From Bacteroidota bacterium (GTDB lineage: Bacteria > Bacteroidota > Ignavibacteria > Kapaibacteriales > UBA2268), in assembly GCA_021780815.1 (NCBI GenBank), contig JAJXYC010000013.1, positions 248,001 to 312,000 of the forward strand: a stretch of DNA of 64,000 nt, read 5' to 3'. Numbering within the stretch: position 1 is the first letter of the stretch; each line of letters begins with the position of its first letter. The notes under the pieces are model-generated. The model was not told the DNA's origin and made no database searches. It saw only the letters and a list, made by a program, of their open reading frames with translations. A program made the position numbers and the translations under genes. Positions 55,670-64,000 of this stretch are shown here, in pieces.

Positions 55670-56239
55670 ATGAAAAACATAATAATAGCATTAAAAATAT
55701 TTTTACTTATGACGGTAATAACTGGATTGATATATCCCCTTGCAATAACCGGATATGCTCAATTGTTCTTTCCCAATAAAGCAAACGGCTCAATGTTATT
55801 TATACATAACAAAATTGTTGGTTCAGAATTAATAGGACAACAATTCACTAAACCAGAATATTTTTGGGGGCGTCCTTCGGCGATTGGCAATAATCCGATG
55901 CCGTCGGGGGGTAGTAATTTGAATCCTGTTGGGGATACTTTGAAAGATCAAATACTTGCAAGAGCAGATACAATCAGGAAATATCACGGAAATATCTCTA
56001 TTAATTCAATTCCTAAAGATTTATTATTTGCTTCAGGAAGCGGAGTTGACCCACATATTTCACCTGAAACAGCCTTTTTTCAGGTGGAACGTATAACTAA
56101 ATACAGACATCTTTCGTTAGAGCAAAAAAATAAACTGAATAAACTTATTCAAACGTTAATAGAACCACCAGATTTTAATATTTTTGGTGAGTATAGAATA
56201 AATGTATTAAAGTTGAATTTGCAATTAGATGGAATTTAA
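55670..56239 (+). CDS. kdpC: K+-transporting ATPase subunit KdpC
   Basis: This is a 189-aa protein with one N-terminal membrane helix (IALKIFLLMTVITGLIYPLA) and a periplasmic domain containing FTKPEYFWGRPSA and ASGSGVDPHISPETA, both family signatures. It raises the potassium affinity of the complex. It is 10 nt after kdpB with a GAGG ribosome site. Confidence 0.96.
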   Translation: MKNIIIALKIFLLMTVITGLIYPLAITGYAQLFFPNKANGSMLFIHNKIVGSELIGQQFTKPEYFWGRPSAIGNNPMPSGGSNLNPVGDTLKDQILARADTIRKYHGNISINSIPKDLLFASGSGVDPHISPETAFFQVERITKYRHLSLEQKNKLNKLIQTLIEPPDFNIFGEYRINVLKLNLQLDGI

Positions 56240-56240
56240 G

Positions 56241-58862
56241 ATGAAAACACCTGAAGAGATACTCGAAAATATCAATAAAAATGAGGTAAAGAAATCTCGT
56301 GGGAAATTAAAAATCTTTTTTGGGATGTGTGCCGGAGTTGGCAAGACTTATTCTATGTTATTACATGCAAAAGAGCTTTTGAAGAATGGAAATAATGTCT
56401 TGGTGGGCTATATTGAAACTCATGGTCGGAAGGAAACATCTGCATTACTTGAAGGTTTGAATATCCTGCCAAGAAAGAAATTAACTTACAAAGGATTTGA
56501 ATTTGAAGAATTCGATTTAGAAAAAGCTTTAACACTCAAACCAGATTATATTCTTGTTGATGAACTTGCTCATACAAATATTCCGGGTTCAATTCACTCA
56601 AAAAGATACCAAGATGTTCAACAACTTCTTGAAAATGGAATCAATGTTTTGACAACGATTAATATTCAGCATATTGAAAGTCGCAGTAAAACAGTTGAGC
56701 AAATTACAGGAGTTCCAATACAAGAAACCGTTCCAGATTCTATTATCGAATTGGCTAATGATATAGAAGTAATAGACATTCCGGTTGAGGAGTTATTGAA
56801 AAGGCTTGAAGAAGGAAAAGTTTACGTGCCAGACAAGGCGAAATTAGCTTCACAAAACTTTTTTAAAACCGGGAATATTATTTCTCTAAGAGAAATGGCT
56901 TTAAGATTTACAGCTGAAAAAGTAGAAGGCGACCTTGTTGATTACATGAGTGAAAGGAATATTGTCGGTCCATGGAAAGCTGGGGATAAGTTAATGGTGG
57001 CTGTTGGTTCAAGTCCTTTTTCGGCTGAACTAATAAGATGGACGCGTAGAATGGCTTATGCTTTGAAATCCCAATGGTACGCAGTATATATAAAAACAAA
57101 TATTCAGGAAAGTGATAAGTCAATATCACAATTAGAAAAAAATCTAAGACTTGCCAAAGAACTTGGTGCAGAAGTGATTACATCAACAGATACTGACCTT
57201 GTTGAAGGTTTATTACAAATAGCCAGAAGGCATAATGTAACACAGATAATAATTGGAAAACCTGCTAAATACAATTTTTTGAATTTCATAAAACGGGACA
57301 ATTACGTTGACAGATTGATACAAGAAAGTGGCGAGATTGACATCTATATTGTAAGACCACAACAAGTAAATAAAAAAGTAAAGAAACATAAAATAGTAAA
57401 TTTTACATCTCCATTACGAGAATACTTGATTTCAGCAACAAGTGTTGTTGTTCTATCTTTAATATGTTTCCCATTCAGAGAGTACATAGGCTATCAGTCG
57501 GTTGGTCTTATTTTGCTTTTTAACCTTTTGATAATGCCATTTTATGTTGGAAAGGGAGCCATTCTGTTTTCGGCACTTTTGAATGCACTAATTTGGAATT
57601 TCTTTTTCATCCCTCCAATTTTTACTTTTGAAATTGGCAAACTGCATGATGTTTTGACTTTATTGCTTAATTTAGTTATTGCTATAACATCTGGTCTATT
57701 TGCTACAAGAATAAGAAAACAGCAAAGATTAGTTCAGCAAAGAGAAAAGAGTACAGTTGCATTACTTAACTTCACCAAAGAATTGTCAAATATCAAAAGC
57801 AAATATGATGCAATTTCAACCACATTAAAACATATTGATTTGAATTTCAAAGTAAATGCAATATTTATTGATGAAAATGCTGAACATCAAATAAGTTCTC
57901 GTGACCTTTTCTCCTTTGAACCAAAAGAAATAAGTATTGCTAAATGGTCTTTGGAACAAAATGCCATAGCTGGGAAATTTACTAACAATTTACCAGATGC
58001 GATTGGTCAATATTTTCCAGTTATAACAAACAGAAAGAAAATAGGTATAATTTGTCTTTTACTTAATCAAAAACTATCAATAGAAGAAGAGAATCTTATA
58101 AATAACATAATAACTCAATTAGCAGGTGTTTATGAAAATGAAGAAACAGCAGAACAGATGAAACAAATACTTATTGAAACTGAATCGAAAAAGCTTTATG
58201 ACACATTATTAGATTCTATATCACATGAGTTCAGAACACCAATTGCAGTAATTTCAGGTTCAGCAACAAGCCTGCTTGAAAACAATATTACAGACAAACC
58301 GGAATTAGTAAGAAATTTTGCTGATGAAATTTATTTGGCATCAAAGAGATTAAATATACTTGTTGAAAATTTACTTGATATAACGAGGTTAGAATCAGGC
58401 AAGCTGAAGTTGAATAAAGATTTTTATAATATAAATGAAGTAATAGCTGAAGCACTTATACAACTTAAAGATGTCAGACAAAATCATAAACTTATTATGG
58501 ATTTAAAAGCAATAAATCCAACTTCAATGATAGATTATGGTTTTATCAGTCAGGCGTTATTTAACATATTGCACAATGCTTTTATCTATACTCAGGAAGG
58601 TACAACAATTACTATCAAATCTGAAATATTAGATAAAAATATTAAAATTTCTATTTCTGACAATGGGGAAGGTTTAGATAAAGAAAGTATAAACAGACTT
58701 TTTGAAAAATTTTATAGACCACCGGGAACTAAAGCAGGTGGGACAGGTTTGGGGCTTTCTATTGCAAAAGGTTTTATCGAAGCTAATGGGGGTACTGTTT
58801 CGGTAAGAAGTAATGAACCGAATGGCTTGATTTTTGATATAGTTTTACCCTTATATGAGTAA
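56241..58862 (+). CDS. kdpD: Osmosensitive K+ sensor histidine kinase KdpD
   Basis: KdpD senses low potassium and c-di-AMP-type or ionic cues and phosphorylates KdpE. The order is an N-terminal KdpD domain with Walker A GMCAGVGKTY and ETHGRKET, a USP-like domain (about 250-370), four close membrane helices (about 395-500), a GAF-like region, HisKA with DSISHEFRTPIAV (His about 663) and HATPase with DNGEGLD and GTGLGLSIAKG. At about 873 aa it is full length. I use ATG 56241, one nt after the kdpC stop; ATG 56229 would overlap kdpC. Confidence 0.96.
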   Translation: MKTPEEILENINKNEVKKSRGKLKIFFGMCAGVGKTYSMLLHAKELLKNGNNVLVGYIETHGRKETSALLEGLNILPRKKLTYKGFEFEEFDLEKALTLKPDYILVDELAHTNIPGSIHSKRYQDVQQLLENGINVLTTINIQHIESRSKTVEQITGVPIQETVPDSIIELANDIEVIDIPVEELLKRLEEGKVYVPDKAKLASQNFFKTGNIISLREMALRFTAEKVEGDLVDYMSERNIVGPWKAGDKLMVAVGSSPFSAELIRWTRRMAYALKSQWYAVYIKTNIQESDKSISQLEKNLRLAKELGAEVITSTDTDLVEGLLQIARRHNVTQIIIGKPAKYNFLNFIKRDNYVDRLIQESGEIDIYIVRPQQVNKKVKKHKIVNFTSPLREYLISATSVVVLSLICFPFREYIGYQSVGLILLFNLLIMPFYVGKGAILFSALLNALIWNFFFIPPIFTFEIGKLHDVLTLLLNLVIAITSGLFATRIRKQQRLVQQREKSTVALLNFTKELSNIKSKYDAISTTLKHIDLNFKVNAIFIDENAEHQISSRDLFSFEPKEISIAKWSLEQNAIAGKFTNNLPDAIGQYFPVITNRKKIGIICLLLNQKLSIEEENLINNIITQLAGVYENEETAEQMKQILIETESKKLYDTLLDSISHEFRTPIAVISGSATSLLENNITDKPELVRNFADEIYLASKRLNILVENLLDITRLESGKLKLNKDFYNINEVIAEALIQLKDVRQNHKLIMDLKAINPTSMIDYGFISQALFNILHNAFIYTQEGTTITIKSEILDKNIKISISDNGEGLDKESINRLFEKFYRPPGTKAGGTGLGLSIAKGFIEANGGTVSVRSNEPNGLIFDIVLPLYE

Positions 58863-59550
58863 TAAAACTAAAATATTGGTGATAGATGACGAGCCTCAAA
58901 TAAGGAATCTTCTGAAACTGACTTTAGAAGCAAACAATTTTGAGATTGTTACTACTGACACCGGAAAAAGCGGTGTTCAATTGGCTGCTTCATTGAAACC
59001 CGAACTTATTCTATTGGACTTGAATTTACCTGATGAAGATGGATTGAGTGTTTTAAAGCAAATAAGAGAATGGAGTTCGGTACAAGTTATTATTCTTTCT
59101 GTAAGAAATTCTGAAACTGATAAGATTCATTTACTTGATTCAGGTGCTGATGACTACATCACTAAACCATTTCATTCAGGTGAACTGTTAGCACGAATAC
59201 GAGTGGCATTAAGGCATAAGGAAGTGGTGCAAGACATGCCAGTTCAAACTATCGGGGAACTTGAAATAAATTATACTTCCAGAACTGTAAAAAAGTGTGG
59301 TAGGCTTATAAATCTCACATCAACAGAATATGCAATACTGAAACTTCTTTCAACTAACTCAGATAAAGTCCTTACTCACAAGCAAATCCTTGAAAGTATA
59401 TGGGGAAACCCATTTTCTGATGAAACTCAATACATCAGAGTTTTCATCGGTCAAATCAGAAAGAAGATTGAAGATGACCCTGCAAAACCAATATATTTAA
59501 AAACAATCACAGGGGTTGGATACTTGCTTTCATTAGAAAGTGGTAAGTAG
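58855..59550 (+). CDS. kdpE: Response regulator KdpE (OmpR family)
   Basis: This is a two-domain activator of kdpFABC. The receiver domain has VIDDEPQIRN, the phospho-Asp in ILLDLNLPDEDG and the Lys in YITKPF. The C-terminal winged helix carries TSTEYAILKLL and YIRVFIGQIRKKIEDDP. Its start overlaps the kdpD stop by 8 nt. It probably binds the tandem repeat near 51712. Immediately after its stop, plus-strand coding ends and an antisense hsdM fragment begins. Confidence 0.96.
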   Translation: MSNKTKILVIDDEPQIRNLLKLTLEANNFEIVTTDTGKSGVQLAASLKPELILLDLNLPDEDGLSVLKQIREWSSVQVIILSVRNSETDKIHLLDSGADDYITKPFHSGELLARIRVALRHKEVVQDMPVQTIGELEINYTSRTVKKCGRLINLTSTEYAILKLLSTNSDKVLTHKQILESIWGNPFSDETQYIRVFIGQIRKKIEDDPAKPIYLKTITGVGYLLSLESGK

Positions 59551-59553
59551 AAT

Positions 59554-60105
59554 CATTAATTTCCTGTCCAAATAATCCAATCTTGACTTTTGGATTAAAT
59601 TCGCTTATTTTTTCTTTTGCAACAGTGAGCATCCCTCCGGTACCACAGGCAGGGGTCATAGACAGTAGTAATTTTGACTTTCTTTAAAAGATTATCTTTA
59701 TCTTTTGAAATTAGCAAATTCACCATTAAATGAATAATCTCACGAGGGGTGAAGTGTTCTCAGGGATTTTCATTCGTTGATTCGCTGAATTTTCTTATCA
59801 GTTCCTCAAAAACATAACCCATATCATAATCTGTTACCTTATCAGTGTGAAAGTCTATGGTAGATTCAGAAAATTTTTTAGTAGTTAAGTAAAGTAAATT
59901 TTTTTCGACAATGTTTTGAATTTCAATTCTAAACTTAAATTTGTCAATTATTTTCTGTATGTTTTCAGAAAAACCATTTAAATATGAAATGAAATTTGAT
60001 TTAATGCTTGAAGGATTGTCAAGTAATTTTTTTATCGAGAAATTAGAGTCGTTATAGAATTTCACACCATAAATGTCCCACGAAAATCTAATTATCTTTA
60101 TTTTT
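59554..60105 (-). pseudogene. Type I restriction methylase (hsdM) remnant, truncated at both ends
   Basis: On the minus strand the frame gives LNGFSENIQKIIDKF, YDMGYVFEELIRKF and then, past a TGA at 59762-59760, EHFTPREIIHLMVNLLISK. A 1-nt insertion in a GGGG run near 59652-59655 breaks the frame, after which DPACGTGGMLTVAKE and GLFGQEIND follow. These are consecutive blocks of the HsdM N6-adenine methyltransferase, including motif I. Homology ends within 5 nt of the kdpE stop and begins about 12 nt from the tRNA 3' end. About 180 of about 500 residues remain, with at least two inactivating lesions. Confidence 0.8.
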
Positions 60106-60116
60106 CAACTATTTAG

Positions 60117-60190
60117 TACCGAGGGAGGGATTTGAACCCCCGACACATGGATTATGATTCCATTGCTCTAACCAACTGAGCTACCCCGGC
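60117..60190 (-). tRNA. tRNA with CAT anticodon (Met or lysidine-modified Ile)
   Basis: On the minus strand a 74-nt cloverleaf starts GCCGGGGTAGCTCAG. The D-arm AGCTCAGTTGGTTAGAGC, anticodon stem ATGGA/TCCAT with loop ATCATAA (anticodon CAT) and T-arm GGGGGTTCAAATCCCTC all fold. The acceptor stem pairs with G-U at its first and fifth pairs, the discriminator is A and CCA is not encoded. CAT could be elongator Met, initiator Met or Ile2; the first-pair G-U argues against a standard initiator, but I cannot decide. The hsdM remnant begins just beyond its 3' end. Confidence 0.93.
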
Positions 60191-60227
60191 GTATTGAATT
60201 CCAAATTTTAAGAACTTATAAGAAATA

Positions 60228-60259
60228 CAAAATTACGAAAAAATTATGAACTTTCCAAA
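60228..60259 (-). promoter_or_regulatory. Putative promoter of the tRNA gene
   Basis: On the minus strand TTTG (60259-60256) and TAATTTTG (60235-60228) are 20 nt apart, a good fit to the Bacteroidota consensus. The -7 box is about 38 nt before the mature tRNA 5' end; the -33 box lies within the last codons of the upstream gene. Confidence 0.5.
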
Positions 60260-60837
60260 ATTTTCTTAATTTCATCTCTCAATTTTGCTGCGGCTTCATA
60301 ATTTTCATCTTTTATAGCTTTATCTAATTGAGATTGCAGTACATCTAATCTCTTGTTACCACTGGAATGAACAGGTTGTTGTTCTGCTTTAGGAACTGGT
60401 TGTTGAAAATTTTGAAATGTGCCTTCTGGTTCATTTTGAATAGGAGTAACGCCTGCTTCTTCCATAATTTCCGCATTAACAAAAATTGGAGTGTTTGTAC
60501 GAACAGCAATTGCAATTGCATCACTTGGTCTGCAATCAATTTGAATGCCTTCGTTTTCAAAAATTAATTTTGCATGAAATGTACCTTCATCGAGATTGTC
60601 AATAAAAACTTCATTCAATTGGTATCCAAACGTATCAAATATAATTTTAAATAAATCATGAGTAAGTGGTCTTGGGGGTTCTACTCCTTCTAATTCAAAG
60701 GCAATAGATTGTGCTTCAAAAGCACCAATAATAATTGGTAAGCGATTATTGCCTTCTAATTCTTTTAAAATTAAAGCAAATGCATTATTACCGGGTGTTG
60801 CAGATATTCCTAATATTACTACTTGTACTTTATCCAT
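60244..60837 (-). CDS. Bifunctional nuclease-domain protein (DUF151) with C-terminal UVR motif
   Basis: The BFN domain (about 1-130; ILGISATPGNNAFALILKE, FEAQSIAFELEGVEPPRPLTHDL, IDCRPSDAIAIAVRTNTPIFV) is followed by a Gln-rich linker and a UVR motif (DKAIKDENYEAAAKLRDEI at about 172-190), an arrangement common in Bacteroidota/Chlorobiota. Members have been described as DNase/RNases, but the cellular role is unsettled. It is 197 aa and upstream of the tRNA on the same strand. Confidence 0.9.
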   Translation of the reverse strand: MDKVQVVILGISATPGNNAFALILKELEGNNRLPIIIGAFEAQSIAFELEGVEPPRPLTHDLFKIIFDTFGYQLNEVFIDNLDEGTFHAKLIFENEGIQIDCRPSDAIAIAVRTNTPIFVNAEIMEEAGVTPIQNEPEGTFQNFQQPVPKAEQQPVHSSGNKRLDVLQSQLDKAIKDENYEAAAKLRDEIKKILESS

Positions 60838-60963
60838 TTCTTTCTTTCTTTTTTCTTTTAGACGTTTTAAAACAAATTTTAAGATATTTAATAAATTAAT
60901 TTGTTTATGTTAAAATTTAAATAAAATTGTTTGGTTTTATCCGATTATAAGGTAAATAAAAAT

Positions 60964-62274
60964 TTAACTTATAATGCCTCTTCGTTTTAATTTATGTAAT
61001 ATTCTTCTAACGATTATTTTGCTTGAACCGGCAGATTGGAAGATATAATCCTTTGCTTTTATTCCTGTTTCTAATCTTAATGAAGTGTTAATACACATTT
61101 GTTTTATCCATCTTTCCAAATTGTTTGCATTTTTAACAGATGCTAGAACGCTCATTTGTTTTAAAATTTGAGCATCAGTGGATTTAGTAAGATTTGGACC
61201 AGTTGCAATTGGTAAACCATAGCCTGCCGCTTCAGTAACACTATGAACCCCTTCGCCGAAGGCACCGCCTATATATGCAAAATTACCAACACCATATAGC
61301 CTCAACAAATAACCTATTGAATCAACTACTATGTCGCTATCTTTGATTTGTTCAGATAATATATGGCAACTTTGTGTTTTTAAATGACTTGCAAGTTTGC
61401 TAAAAAGGACGTAATTACCTAATTTATTAGTTAATCGTTCAATATTTTCTTTTGTTGGTTCATGGAGGACGTAAATTGTTCTCAATTTGACATTTAAATC
61501 CTTTTTTACTTTTTGAATTGCAGGAATAAGAATGTCTTCGTCTTGCTCCCAGATACTTCCTGCTACTAAAATTAATTCATTTTCATCAAATAATAATTTA
61601 GGAATTATTGGAAAATTTCCTGATTCTTTTACAAATTTACAAATTCTATCAAAGCGTGTATCAGAAAGTGTATGGACATTGTATCGCAAGCCTAGCTTAA
61701 CAAAATAATTTGAGTGACTTTCACCAATTGTAAAGATTCTATTGAATAAGTGCATATTTGATTTAATGAATCTACGTGCAATAAAAGAATGTGCAAAAAA
61801 TTTGTTTGAAGGTTTGGTAGCATTTATTAAATAAATAGGAATATGTTGAGCTTTTAGTTCAAGGAGATGATTTCTCCAAATTTCATAACGGACAAAAACA
61901 GCAAAATTGGGGCGGATTAAATTGATGAATTGCTTTGCCCATTGTTTTTTATCAAGCGGGATATAGCAAATTCTATCTATTAATTTATAATTTTGTTGCG
62001 AATTAAATCCAGAAGGTGAGAAAAAAGAAGCAATGATAAAAATATCGGGCAATTCTTTTTTTAATAGTTCAATTACAGGCTTTGCTTGCTCAAATTCACC
62101 CATAGAAGCCGCATGGAACCAAATTCGTATTTTATTATCGGGTAAATCTTTTAAATTTTCCCAAGATTTAAATACGTTTGATTCTCTTATCAATAATTTT
62201 TTGTTATATTTTTTTAAATATTTTACAAAAAGAAGAGCTATTGGTAAAAATATATAATTATAAAAAAAGTCCAT
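60964..62274 (-). CDS. waaA: 3-deoxy-D-manno-octulosonic acid (Kdo) transferase
   Basis: WaaA adds Kdo to lipid A precursors, so it predicts a Gram-negative outer membrane with LPS. The signature HAASMGEFEQAKPVI (Glu nucleophile-like position, about 55-69), FVRYEIWRN, and the C-terminal IGGAFGEGVHSVTEAAGYGLP donor-binding block are present, with one N-terminal membrane helix. At 436 aa it is full length. It lies 13 nt from the enoyl-CoA hydratase gene on the same strand. Confidence 0.94.
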   Translation of the reverse strand: MDFFYNYIFLPIALLFVKYLKKYNKKLLIRESNVFKSWENLKDLPDNKIRIWFHAASMGEFEQAKPVIELLKKELPDIFIIASFFSPSGFNSQQNYKLIDRICYIPLDKKQWAKQFINLIRPNFAVFVRYEIWRNHLLELKAQHIPIYLINATKPSNKFFAHSFIARRFIKSNMHLFNRIFTIGESHSNYFVKLGLRYNVHTLSDTRFDRICKFVKESGNFPIIPKLLFDENELILVAGSIWEQDEDILIPAIQKVKKDLNVKLRTIYVLHEPTKENIERLTNKLGNYVLFSKLASHLKTQSCHILSEQIKDSDIVVDSIGYLLRLYGVGNFAYIGGAFGEGVHSVTEAAGYGLPIATGPNLTKSTDAQILKQMSVLASVKNANNLERWIKQMCINTSLRLETGIKAKDYIFQSAGSSKIIVRRILHKLKRRGIIS

Positions 62275-62287
62275 TAAAACAATTCAA

Positions 62288-63070
62288 TTATTTGCCGCAG
62301 AAATTAGGATTACGTTTTTCTAAAAATGCTAATGTTCCTTCTTGAAAATCCTGTGTTCCACAGATATCGCCAAAACGGGAAGATTCATAGGTAAGACCTT
62401 CTTGTAAATCTAAATTTTGACTTGCATTAACGCATTCAACAGCGGCAGAAACAGCAAGAGGTGCTTTTGTTAGAACGAGTTCAACAAATTCAATAGTTTT
62501 TGGTAGTAATTCTTCATTTGGAAAAACATTATTTACTAGACCAATTGACTTTGCGTATTGTGCATCAATAGTTTTTGCAGAAATTATTAATTCAAGAGCT
62601 TTTGCTTTACCAACAATTTTTGGTAACCTTTGTGTAGCGCCATAACCGGGTATAATGCCAAGATTTACCTCTGGTTGTCCCATTTTAGCTTTTTCACTTG
62701 CGAAGCGAATATGACAAGATAAAGCAAGCTCCAAACCACCACCAAGTGCAAACCCATTTATTGCTGCAATTACAGGAATTCGTAATTGTTCCAAACGTAA
62801 CATAACTTTTGAGCCAAATTCTGAAAATTGCTTTCCTGAACGCACATTTGAGGAATTGAGCTCTTTAATATCGGCGCCTGCGGCGAAAGCTTTATCGCCA
62901 CTTCCCGTTAATATTAAAGCATTTATGTTTTCGTCAAGTTCTATTTCTTTAATCAAAGTATCAAGCTCCGTAAATAATTGAAAATTAAGAGCATTTAACT
63001 TATCAGGGCGATTTAAAGTAATTATTCCATAATTACTTCTTTTTTCAAATATTATTGTTTGATAGTCCAT
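62288..63070 (-). CDS. Enoyl-CoA hydratase/isomerase
   Basis: This is a crotonase-fold enzyme that hydrates trans-2-enoyl-CoA in fatty-acid or amino-acid degradation. AAGADIKEL supplies the oxyanion-hole region, and GFALGGGLELALSC and GQPEVNLGIIPGYGATQRL carry the two catalytic Glu positions. The 260-aa length matches short-chain enoyl-CoA hydratase (EchA/FadB1 type). A TAATTTTG box lies 30-37 nt upstream on the minus strand. Exact substrate is unknown. Confidence 0.9.
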   Translation of the reverse strand: MDYQTIIFEKRSNYGIITLNRPDKLNALNFQLFTELDTLIKEIELDENINALILTGSGDKAFAAGADIKELNSSNVRSGKQFSEFGSKVMLRLEQLRIPVIAAINGFALGGGLELALSCHIRFASEKAKMGQPEVNLGIIPGYGATQRLPKIVGKAKALELIISAKTIDAQYAKSIGLVNNVFPNEELLPKTIEFVELVLTKAPLAVSAAVECVNASQNLDLQEGLTYESSRFGDICGTQDFQEGTLAFLEKRNPNFCGK

Positions 63071-63119
63071 TTATTTTTTCTTATTAATTTTACAAAAAAC
63101 AAAATTACAAAATTTGAAA

Positions 63120-64000
63120 ATGCAATATAAAGAAAAATTTAATTTTACTGCCAAGTTTTTATTAATTATTTTTTTTTCGTTTTTAATAATAACAAATAAT
63201 TCAGAAGCAAAACATAAGAAGAAAAAGAAAAGACATAAAATTGTCAGGATTGTAAATATTAATATTAAAAAATCTCAATTGCTCAAAGAACAACAAATTG
63301 CAGATGGGCTTGAATATAAACAAATCTTAATGGGAAATGGGAAGTGTTGGTTTAACGTGCATATTGCAGAGTTTGATTTACATAATTCCAAATTAAAATT
63401 GTTTATATCAAAGGCGGGTGAAAACATTAACGATTTAGAAAGCTTGCCTACTTATGTCAATGATTACAATTCAACACATCAAGACAGCATCTTAATAAGT
63501 GTTAATGGGAATTTTTGGCGGGCATATTCTAACAGCCCAATTGGTCCAACAATCATAGATGGTGAAGTTCTCGAAATAAATAAGCATAAAAATTGGAGCA
63601 GTTTTTTTGTTGATTCCGCCGATGTTCCATTTATTGATAATTTTGGCATTTCAGGGTCGTTTGTTTTAAATAATAGAAAATACAATATTAATTTTATTGA
63701 TAAAAGATATGATTCATCAGGGATTAGTTATTATAATCATTTTGCTGGCGATACAATTCCCTTTATTCGTACAACGGCAACAGCAAGAGCATTAGAATCA
63801 GCATATAATCAATGGCAAATAGAACTTTCAGATATGGGCGAAGATTCCACTGAAAATCCCTTTGATACAGTTTCTTTTATGAATACATTTAAAGCAAGTG
63901 AAAGGGAAAAATCAATCGAACAAAATCTTCCAAAAGTTCTCGTGAAATTGTTAGAACCACAGGCGATTAATAAAACGTTTTGTGGAATTGTTTCTAAAAT
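63120..64000 (+). CDS. Secreted NAGPA-like phosphodiester glycosidase family protein, 3' end outside window
   Basis: From ATG 63120 the frame stays open to the window's end (at least 293 codons). A signal peptide (about 1-35, hydrophobic LLIIFFSFLIIT) is followed by a Lys-rich segment and then ADGLEYKQI and SVNGNFWRAYSNSPIGPTI with IIDGEVLE. The NGNFW...GPTIIDGEV pattern fits the phosphodiester glycosidase (NAGPA) domain, which has the form NGGFFD...GLVIDGEV. Export is likely. Family assignment is from pattern only, and the gene is incomplete. Confidence 0.65.
   Translation, partial: MQYKEKFNFTAKFLLIIFFSFLIITNNSEAKHKKKKKRHKIVRIVNINIKKSQLLKEQQIADGLEYKQILMGNGKCWFNVHIAEFDLHNSKLKLFISKAGENINDLESLPTYVNDYNSTHQDSILISVNGNFWRAYSNSPIGPTIIDGEVLEINKHKNWSSFFVDSADVPFIDNFGISGSFVLNNRKYNINFIDKRYDSSGISYYNHFAGDTIPFIRTTATARALESAYNQWQIELSDMGEDSTENPFDTVSFMNTFKASEREKSIEQNLPKVLVKLLEPQAINKTFCGIVSK

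Noticed and set aside
60111..60125. tRNA 3' end as an attachment site with a second copy elsewhere in the window
   Set aside because: I looked for a repeat of the tRNA 3' segment to the left and found none, so integrase-type att sites are not supported.

Overview
This AT-rich window appears to come from a member of the Bacteroidota/Chlorobiota (FCB) group, possibly a Kapabacteria- or Ignavibacteria-like lineage. The evidence is a very large secreted protein ending in a type IX secretion (T9SS) sorting domain, a TonB-dependent receptor with a carboxypeptidase-regulatory-like N-terminus, many short lipoproteins, a mitochondrial-type aconitase, a DUF3276/PUR-alpha-like protein, a 30-residue mS38-like basic ribosomal-type protein, and repeated TAnnTTTG -7 boxes. 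The exact taxon cannot be fixed from the sequence alone.

From 1 to 48.2 kb and from 60.1 to 64 kb the window is mostly ordinary chromosomal backbone. It holds asparagine synthetase (5' truncated by the window), rlmN, a long RelA/SpoT protein with a degenerate hydrolase site, a GT2 glycosyltransferase with ppk1, lipB-lipA, and hup / mini ribosomal protein / trmH. It continues with rsmE, a TlpA-like lipoprotein, ssb beside xseBA, guanine deaminase, an S9 peptidase, a lipoprotein/TonB-receptor/M50 protease cluster, and the T9SS-exported Ig-repeat protein. Then come a soluble PAS histidine kinase, an M24 peptidase, aconitase, a DNA polymerase I with an apparently dead proofreading site, a GT9 glycosyltransferase, uvrB, a Wzz-like and O-antigen-polymerase-like pair, PBP2, and the sufBCD operon led by an Rrf2 regulator. 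To the right of a tRNA(CAT) are a bifunctional-nuclease protein, waaA, an enoyl-CoA hydratase and the start of a NAGPA-like secreted protein.

The 48.5-60.1 kb stretch is an accessory region. In order it contains the PUR-like gene and a 53-codon fragment-like ORF. Next are two hairpin-type repeats sharing the same arms, the second of which encloses a GIY-YIG nuclease gene almost exactly. A decayed 21-bp tandem array follows, then an intact beta-class DNA methyltransferase downstream of a restriction endonuclease gene (ThaI-like) broken by one in-frame stop codon. After that come three scraps of phage/plasmid genes, a complete kdpFABCDE high-affinity potassium uptake operon with its own sensor and regulator, and an hsdM remnant cut at both ends that abuts the 3' end of the tRNA gene. 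The layout suggests repeated insertion and loss next to a tRNA, with the Kdp operon as the one clearly functional cargo.

The most noteworthy candidate is the GIY-YIG element at 49045..49398. A 28-bp inverted repeat matching at 27 of 28 positions hugs the coding sequence (1 nt from the stop codon, 9 nt from the start codon). A short gene-less copy with the same ends sits 13 nt away. This looks like an autonomous/non-autonomous pair of a REP/MITE-like repeat served by a GIY-YIG nuclease rather than by a transposase. That reading is an inference and needs genome-wide comparison.
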